The notes under the pieces are model-generated. The model was not told the DNA's origin and searched no databases. It worked only from the letters and a program-made list of their open reading frames with translations. DNA of 11,142 bases from Phoronis ovalis (Eukaryota > Phoronida > Phoronidae), in assembly GCA_028565635.1 (NCBI GenBank), contig JAOXYB010055957.1, forward strand, positions 1-11,142, given 5' to 3'. Made by a program: the position numbers and the translations under genes. This document shows positions 6,787-11,142 of the stretch, piece after piece. The first letter of the stretch is position 1; the number at the start of each line of letters is the position of its first letter.

Positions 6787-9700
6787 GTGAGTAGTGTTTT
6801 TTATTGAAGACTTTTAATCTCAAAAGTTAATTGTTTTAGGTATATTTATTCTATAAGTGCTAAGTGAAGGAAACAGGTTTTGTTATATACTTACATACGG
6901 TACATAGGCTAGGCATTAGTTTTGGTTTCAGTTTAGACCAATTGAAAGCTTTTCTTCCTTTGATCCATCTAACCTTAAAATCAGACAAAAAATACAACTG
7001 TTAATGAAACTCATTCCTGCGCTATGATAAATCTGAAGTACAACTGTGATATTGTGGGATATCAAATTATACACATTTTTTATTGATAAATTATTATAAT
7101 CTGTTGATATAACCGGATATAATAATTATAAATGTACATCTGTTGATACACTTATAATTATAACACGGTACAATGCAGATGAGATAAGGTAATAAGTGTT
7201 TTTTTGTTGTTATCAGTGTGAGCCATCCACCTCTTCAGTAGAGTCAAAACAAGTTCAGACATTTGAGAAAAATTCTTGGGTTCTCCTATATAATAACCAA
7301 TCTAGTGATGAACCCCCATGTTTGACTACTATAGAAGAAGAAGACACATTGACAAACAAGGAACTGGTGTTTGGAAAGAAATCACATGCCGTACGCAGGT
7401 CTGTAATTCTGATCTTTTTCATTTAGAACTCCTATAAATGTAAAGACTGAGTAGATGATGTAAAGGTTCATAAGTCATGAAAATGTTAAACCATCAACTC
7501 TGTCTTATAAAGTAATGTGCGAATTCCTAGCAAATTGTTAACTTCCTGTTATCTAATGGCTGAAAGATGATATAACTTGAAATATCAAGTTTTCCACTAA
7601 ATTTTATTTCCTCTGGATCTGCAGAGTATATTTGTTGCACTGGATGTTTTCATTTGAACAGTATAAACTACTGTAATGTTGCTGGATTTTGTAGAGGGTA
7701 GGATGTATAAATTCTGCCCTTTTTGGAAAAAATTGTTACTGATAAATCCATAATTTCATCACAACTCTGCCCCAAAACTGTAAAATAGTGCAGAAAATAA
7801 CTATCCTTTAATAAATGACAGAACAACTTGTTTTACAGTATTATTTATAGATTGTCTGCAAGATTTGTTTATCCTCTGAAAATCTTAATATTGTACTTTG
7901 AATTCTATATATGTAGCTGGGAAAAATTGGTGGAAGCAACACACTCCTTGCATTCAAAAGAAACTACAAATGTTGCACCACCTCATGAGGAGGCAATAGT
8001 CACACTACGATCTCTTCCACCAAACTGGAATCTAGAGTTTGATGAAGAATTGGCAAAGTTTCTTTGTCTGCACAGGGAGGCAACCAATGAAAATTTAGGA
8101 TCAATAAAAAATTATGTAGAGTCGGTCGATGTTTCATCATTTTGTGTGAGTATTTTAATTTTAATTGTTCAGACACTGTACAGTTACTTCTGTTGTGTTT
8201 TGAGTCTGTGCTATTAAATATATGATATGACAAAATTAAATCTTGTTTCAAATTCAGAAGATGATTTGTATTTTTAAAACCATATTTCTGATTTTTGATA
8301 GTATACTTTATGTTACACAATATTTTATGTTGAAACTATGTAGCTTTAGGGTGTGTTGAAGTTTAAATTATTATGAAAATATAAGCGTTATTTGAAATAT
8401 TTCTGATTTATTGATTGTTTCAAATGAATATCCACCATAACTTGAAATTAATGAGTAAACACACCTATAACATTCTGTTGTTACTCTTGATATACATGTG
8501 AAGTAAAACAAAATCGACTGAACTTTTGAAGTTTGCCTAAAATGCACATCTTGACATGTGCATCAAACTGAATATTGTGAAGTACAATAATTATACTGAA
8601 GGAATAAAATAAGGATGTATAATCTTTCACAACACGATCAGTTTGGTGTATTTTTTCACTTTATGTGTATAGGATGATGACAGGGGTTGTAACATGACTG
8701 ATGATGATCCTGAGACCTACTGGGAGAGTGATGGTAACACAGGGCAACATTGGATTAGGCTTAAAATGAAGAAAGGAACAATAGTGAAGTAAATTATAAC
8801 TTTAAATTATGTAATATAGTTTATGTTCCTTACAAGTACAGGCTGTGAAAATAATTCTGAATGGGTGTCGAAAAATTCAAAGAGTCTGCAATCTGTTCTG
8901 TGGCTATATAATGGCAGTGAAAATGAAACCATTGAATAATCCTCTTGGTGTGTGATTGACTGTGCAGACTGTTAAAGTAACTAATTACATTTGAGTAATA
9001 GGTATAACTCTTGTTATGGATAAATGTATTTAATGTTTCAGAAAATTGTTTCTAACACTGGATGGTTCAGATGATAATTATTTGCCTTCACATGTAGTGG
9101 TTATGGGAGGAGAGTTAGATAACTTGCAAAAGCTAAGTGATGTACAACTTCATGTGTGAGTATTATGTACATTTTTTTTTGTCTTCTATTTCTGTATTAT
9201 TATATATAATTCCCTCTGGGTTTGTTATGGGCATATAGTCGTAGGTTATGCACTGTTGTGTGTAATGTTTCATTTGTCTCATGATAACAGCTTTCAGTTT
9301 TTATCTGATTAGCTTCGCATTTTATACAGAGTAAGTGGGAGATTGGTTATTATTTATAATTATAATTTTAATTGTACATCACAATAACAGCTTCAGTTTT
9401 CATCCATTCAGCTTCATAGTCGGTACAGAGTAAGTACTCATCAAAGCATATAAGCATACTAGGATAGGTACAGTTTTGACCTGGATTACTTCCAGTATGA
9501 CTGACTGGTGGCCATGTTTGTTCCCGAGAGAGCACATCATGTTGCACCAATTTTCACAAAGTCGAAGCATTGACTGGATGATTCGAAGGTGGATTCACGA
9601 ACAAGGTCAGAGCTTGTGGACGTATTAAACCAAGTGACATTTTAGAATGATCTGAAAAGTGGGTCAAATGCTGATATTTTTTGTTGTGCTAAACACTTTC

Positions 9701-10921
9701 TGTGTCTCACCATAAATGCTTTAGTTTTTATTCAATCAGCTTCACATGCGGTACAGGGTAAATGCACATCAAAGTACAGGTTGGTATCATTTTGACCTGA
9801 ATCACTTCTAACATGGTCGACTGGTAGCCATGTTTGCTCTTGAGATGTTAAGGCATTATTAATAACAGCTTCAGTTTTTATTTGATTTGTAAAGGTCAAA
9901 GTGCAGGACAGGTATAATTTTGACCTGGATTACTTCCAAAATGGCCAATGGTATGTCACAATATCAGCTTCAGTTTTTATTTGATCAGCTTTATATTCAG
10001 TACATGGCAAATACAGGTCAAAGTACAGGATGATTATTAATTTGACCTGGTTCACTTCCAAGATGGCTGAATGACAGCCATTTTTGGTTTTTCTGGATGG
10101 TATGTCATAGTAACAGCTTCAGTTTTTATATAATCAGCTTCATATTCGATACAGAGTAAGTACAGGTCAAAGTACTGGTTAGATGTAATTTTAATCAGGA
10201 TTACTTCCAATATGTCTGACTGGTGGCCATTTTTGTTTCTACCACTTTCCAGAGATGAAGAGCTGACTGGATGATTCGAAAGTGATGTCATGAAGGTCAT
10301 ATTTGGGTGAATATAGTAGGCTAGTTGATATTTTTTGAATGACTATGAAAAATGAATCAATTGCTGATCTGAATCTTCAACATCTATTGTGTTTTTTGCT
10401 TTACTTTTGCACTTCCAACATATACAAGTCAAATGTGACCCCAGGGATATGATGGGCATCTGACATTGCAAATGTCTTGTTATTTATCTGTTTGCTTGGA
10501 ATGTTGGAAATGATCCCACTATATACATATAATGACCTAACCATTTCTTAAATAAATGTCTCATAGTCCTAGTCACAACATTAAATGAAATAGATTTTTA
10601 ACATAGATGTTAAATCCTTTCCAAATTACTTCCCAAATAAATCAAATGATATAATACTTATTTGAATTATCAACTACAATGAGCAGGTAGTTAAAAAAAT
10701 TGTATTCTTTTCTTACCATTGGATAGAGCTTTGATGCCTAGTTGTTTTCATCCATTTAACCTTTTTTTGTTCCTCACATTGGTTTGTAATAAAAGCTGTT
10801 ATATATTTGTTGTCACCTCCTTGATTTTGTAGGAATTACACAGAAATCAAGGATGTTTGTGTTCTGGAAGACATGTCTCAACATTATCCATATTTAGAAA
10901 TCAGAATAAAGCAGTGTAAGG
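6502..10921 (+). CDS. HECTD3: HECTD3, HECT-type E3 ubiquitin ligase; six exons, 3' part outside window
   Basis: HECTD3 is a cytosolic E3 ubiquitin ligase with an N-terminal region, a DOC/APC10-like domain thought to bind substrates, and a C-terminal HECT domain. Six exons join in frame: 6502-6786, 7217-7398, 7917-8145, 8673-8788, 9042-9155 and 10833-10921. They total 1015 nt, or 338 codons plus one base. Matches to animal HECTD3, compared from memory, include [12 protein letters not shown] (about residues 80-91), [55 protein letters not shown] and KDVCVLEDM. The start is the first ATG after an in-frame TAA (6484-6486), with A at -3 and G at +4. The family is about 860 residues long, so the HECT domain and catalytic cysteine are beyond the right edge. 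Other DOC proteins (APC10, CUL7, HERC2) are excluded by the N-terminal matches. Confidence 0.95.
6787..7216 (+). other. HECTD3 intron 1
   Basis: AT-rich intron between GTGAGT and TTATCAG. It has two nearby copies of ATCTGTTGATA-like sequence (about 7099 and 7138) and short TTATAATTATAA palindromic stretches. No gene is seen. Confidence 0.75.
7217..7398 (+). CDS. HECTD3: HECTD3 coding exon 2 (diverged linker)
   Basis: The acceptor is TTGTTATCAG and the donor is CGCAG/GTCTGT. The 182-nt exon (phase 0 in, phase 2 out) encodes [20 protein letters not shown], then WVLLYNNQ, an acidic TTIEEEDTL stretch and [13 protein letters not shown]. The Trp-Val-Leu-Leu core and the LVFG...R end line up with EGWLLV and LFGVDYRPVLR of vertebrate HECTD3. 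The rest is poorly conserved, rich in Ser, Thr and Glu, and likely a flexible linker. Frame continuity and splice sites on both sides support it. Confidence 0.9.
7399..7916 (+). other. HECTD3 intron 2
   Basis: Intron between GTCTGT and ATGTAG. I see no gene or clear repeat; the upstream part of the open frame that enters exon 3 (from 7828) has no HECTD3 similarity. Confidence 0.75.
7917..8145 (+). CDS. HECTD3: HECTD3 coding exon 3 (entry to DOC domain)
   Basis: The acceptor is CTATATATGTAG and the donor is TTTTGT/GTGAGT. The 229-nt exon completes Ser156 and reads [13 protein letters not shown], then [20 protein letters not shown] and [20 protein letters not shown] (to about residue 232). WEKLVE aligns with WEQVVD, and the last 20 residues are nearly identical to vertebrate HECTD3 (NLGSVKQYVESIDVSSY). 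An open frame runs on past the donor for 23 codons as Leu/Cys-rich sequence; this is intron read-through, not a membrane segment. Confidence 0.94.
8146..8672 (+). other. HECTD3 intron 3
   Basis: AT-rich intron between GTGAGT and GTATAG with nothing recognisable. A minus-strand open frame (8000-8320) is antisense to exon 3 and runs into this intron; it has no independent support. Confidence 0.75.
8673..8788 (+). CDS. HECTD3: HECTD3 coding exon 4 (DOC domain core)
   Basis: The acceptor is TTTATGTGTATAG and the donor is GTGAA/GTAAAT. The 116-nt exon encodes [20 protein letters not shown], then [26 protein letters not shown] and the Trp of QHWIRL are typical of DOC/APC10 folds. The spacing from the upstream VDVSSF block to TYWESDG is the same as in vertebrates (18 residues from SSF to YW). 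No long open frame marks this exon; it was found by motif. Confidence 0.95.
9042..9155 (+). CDS. HECTD3: HECTD3 coding exon 5 (DOC domain core)
   Basis: The acceptor is TAATGTTTCAG. The exon reads [20 protein letters not shown], then [18 protein letters not shown], continuing GTIVK of exon 4. The donor CATGT/GTGAGT at 9155/9156 is preferred over CAT/GTGTGA two bases earlier, because it matches consensus better and keeps frame with exon 6. The conserved VVxGGExDNLxKLSDV block is clear. Confidence 0.94.
9156..10832 (+). other. HECTD3 intron 5 (about 1.7 kb), filled largely by a repeat cluster
   Basis: Intron between GTGAGT and TTTGTAG. About 9283-10400 is repeat (separate entry). The remainder, about 10400-10832, shows no gene or repeat I can recognise. 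Confidence 0.8.
9283..10400. repeat. Cluster of five or six diverged copies of one repeat, HECTD3 intron 5
   Basis: Copies begin near 9283 (short fragment), 9383, 9709, 9861, 9953 and 10101, all in the same direction. The shared order is AACAGCTTCAGTTTTTAT, then CAGCTTCATATTCGGTACAG, AGTAAGTACAGGTCAAAGTA, TTTTGACCTGGATTACTTCC and ATGGCTGACTGGTGGCCAT. The copies starting at 9383 and 10101 are longer, sharing a downstream CTGACTGGATGATTCGAA and TTGATATTTTTT-like tail. The copy at 9861 lacks the CAGCTTCATATTC block. Divergence between copies suggests an old family. The copies could be tandem duplication of one insertion or repeated insertion of a transposon family. No transposase is seen. Confidence 0.85.
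10833..10921 (+). CDS. HECTD3: HECTD3 coding exon 6 (end of DOC region in window)
   Basis: The acceptor is TGATTTTGTAG and the donor is AAGG/GTTAGT. The exon encodes (V)[14 protein letters not shown], then [15 protein letters not shown] plus the first base of the next codon, which would be Asp if the usual Cys-Arg/Lys-Asp follows. DVCVLEDM and EIRI match vertebrate HECTD3. The segment between KLSDV and DVCVLED is about two residues longer than in vertebrates. The exon leaves in phase 1; its continuation is not in the remaining 221 bases. Confidence 0.93.
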
Positions 10922-11142
10922 GTTAGTAAAATAAATGCGAAATGCAATAGGAATTTGTGCAGCATTTTACAATATTACCACCTGTAGGTACCTAAAATGT
11001 ACACTGGGTGGACCAGAAAGAACCTATTGATGCCAATGAAAGAGGCTAGTCATAAGCTTCACCTAGCTATATGTAAAAGACTCGAGGACACATCATTTCT
11101 TTTAGTTTTGGCAAAAGATATCACCTGTTGATTTTCACTATT
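10922..11142 (+). other. HECTD3 intron 6 (partial)
   Basis: Sequence after the exon 6 donor GTTAGT to the window edge. No HECTD3 continuation or other feature is found. Confidence 0.7.

Noticed and set aside
8146-8217. Hydrophobic C-terminal tail (Leu/Cys-rich) as a membrane anchor of the HECTD3 fragment
   Set aside because: It is read-through past a consensus GTGAGT donor; the conserved protein continues in exon 4.
8000-8320. 106-codon minus-strand open frame
   Set aside because: It is antisense to HECTD3 exon 3, whose plus-strand frame is strongly conserved, and it runs into intron without any motif.
1-11142. tRNA, rRNA or other structured RNA genes
   Set aside because: I looked for cloverleaf and conserved rRNA segments and saw none; only the repeat-derived hairpins described above are evident.

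Overview
The window is nuclear DNA from an animal. It is AT-rich and carries two spliced genes with consensus GT-AG introns, arranged head to head. The products are clearly metazoan-type proteins: the tail-anchored-protein targeting ATPase GET3 (ASNA1/TRC40) and the HECT-type ubiquitin ligase HECTD3. The lineage is uncertain. Intron density, AT content and two copies of the palindrome TACATGTA (about 3530 and 4980) would fit a mollusc or another lophotrochozoan, but this is only a hint.

Minus strand, right to left (6256 to 490): six coding exons of GET3 join in frame and encode about residues 1-232 of a protein that is usually near 350 residues. They carry the P-loop, switch I and switch II. 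The last part of the gene, with the zinc-binding CXXC motif, lies to the left of the window.

Plus strand (6502 to 10921): six coding exons of HECTD3 join in frame and encode about residues 1-338 plus one base. They cover the N-terminal region and most of the DOC/APC10-like domain. The catalytic HECT domain lies to the right of the window.

The two start codons are 245 bp apart, so this interval must hold both 5' UTRs and a shared, probably bidirectional promoter. Each ATG has a strong Kozak context and an in-frame stop just upstream. Each is also preceded by TTCCG at exactly the same 8-nt distance.

Everything else is intron and repeat. GET3 intron 1 holds a roughly 0.5-kb foldback (inverted-repeat) element next to exon 1. 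GET3 intron 3 holds a roughly 0.5-kb element with terminal inverted repeats and an internal 27-bp duplication. GET3 intron 5 holds a tandem array of about 43-bp units, each able to form a hairpin. HECTD3 intron 5 holds a cluster of five or six diverged copies of one repeat. The two proteins act in different pathways (membrane-protein targeting and ubiquitination); their adjacency suggests shared transcription rather than a shared mechanism. I see no RNA gene, CRISPR array, bacterial operon or convincing new multi-gene system.
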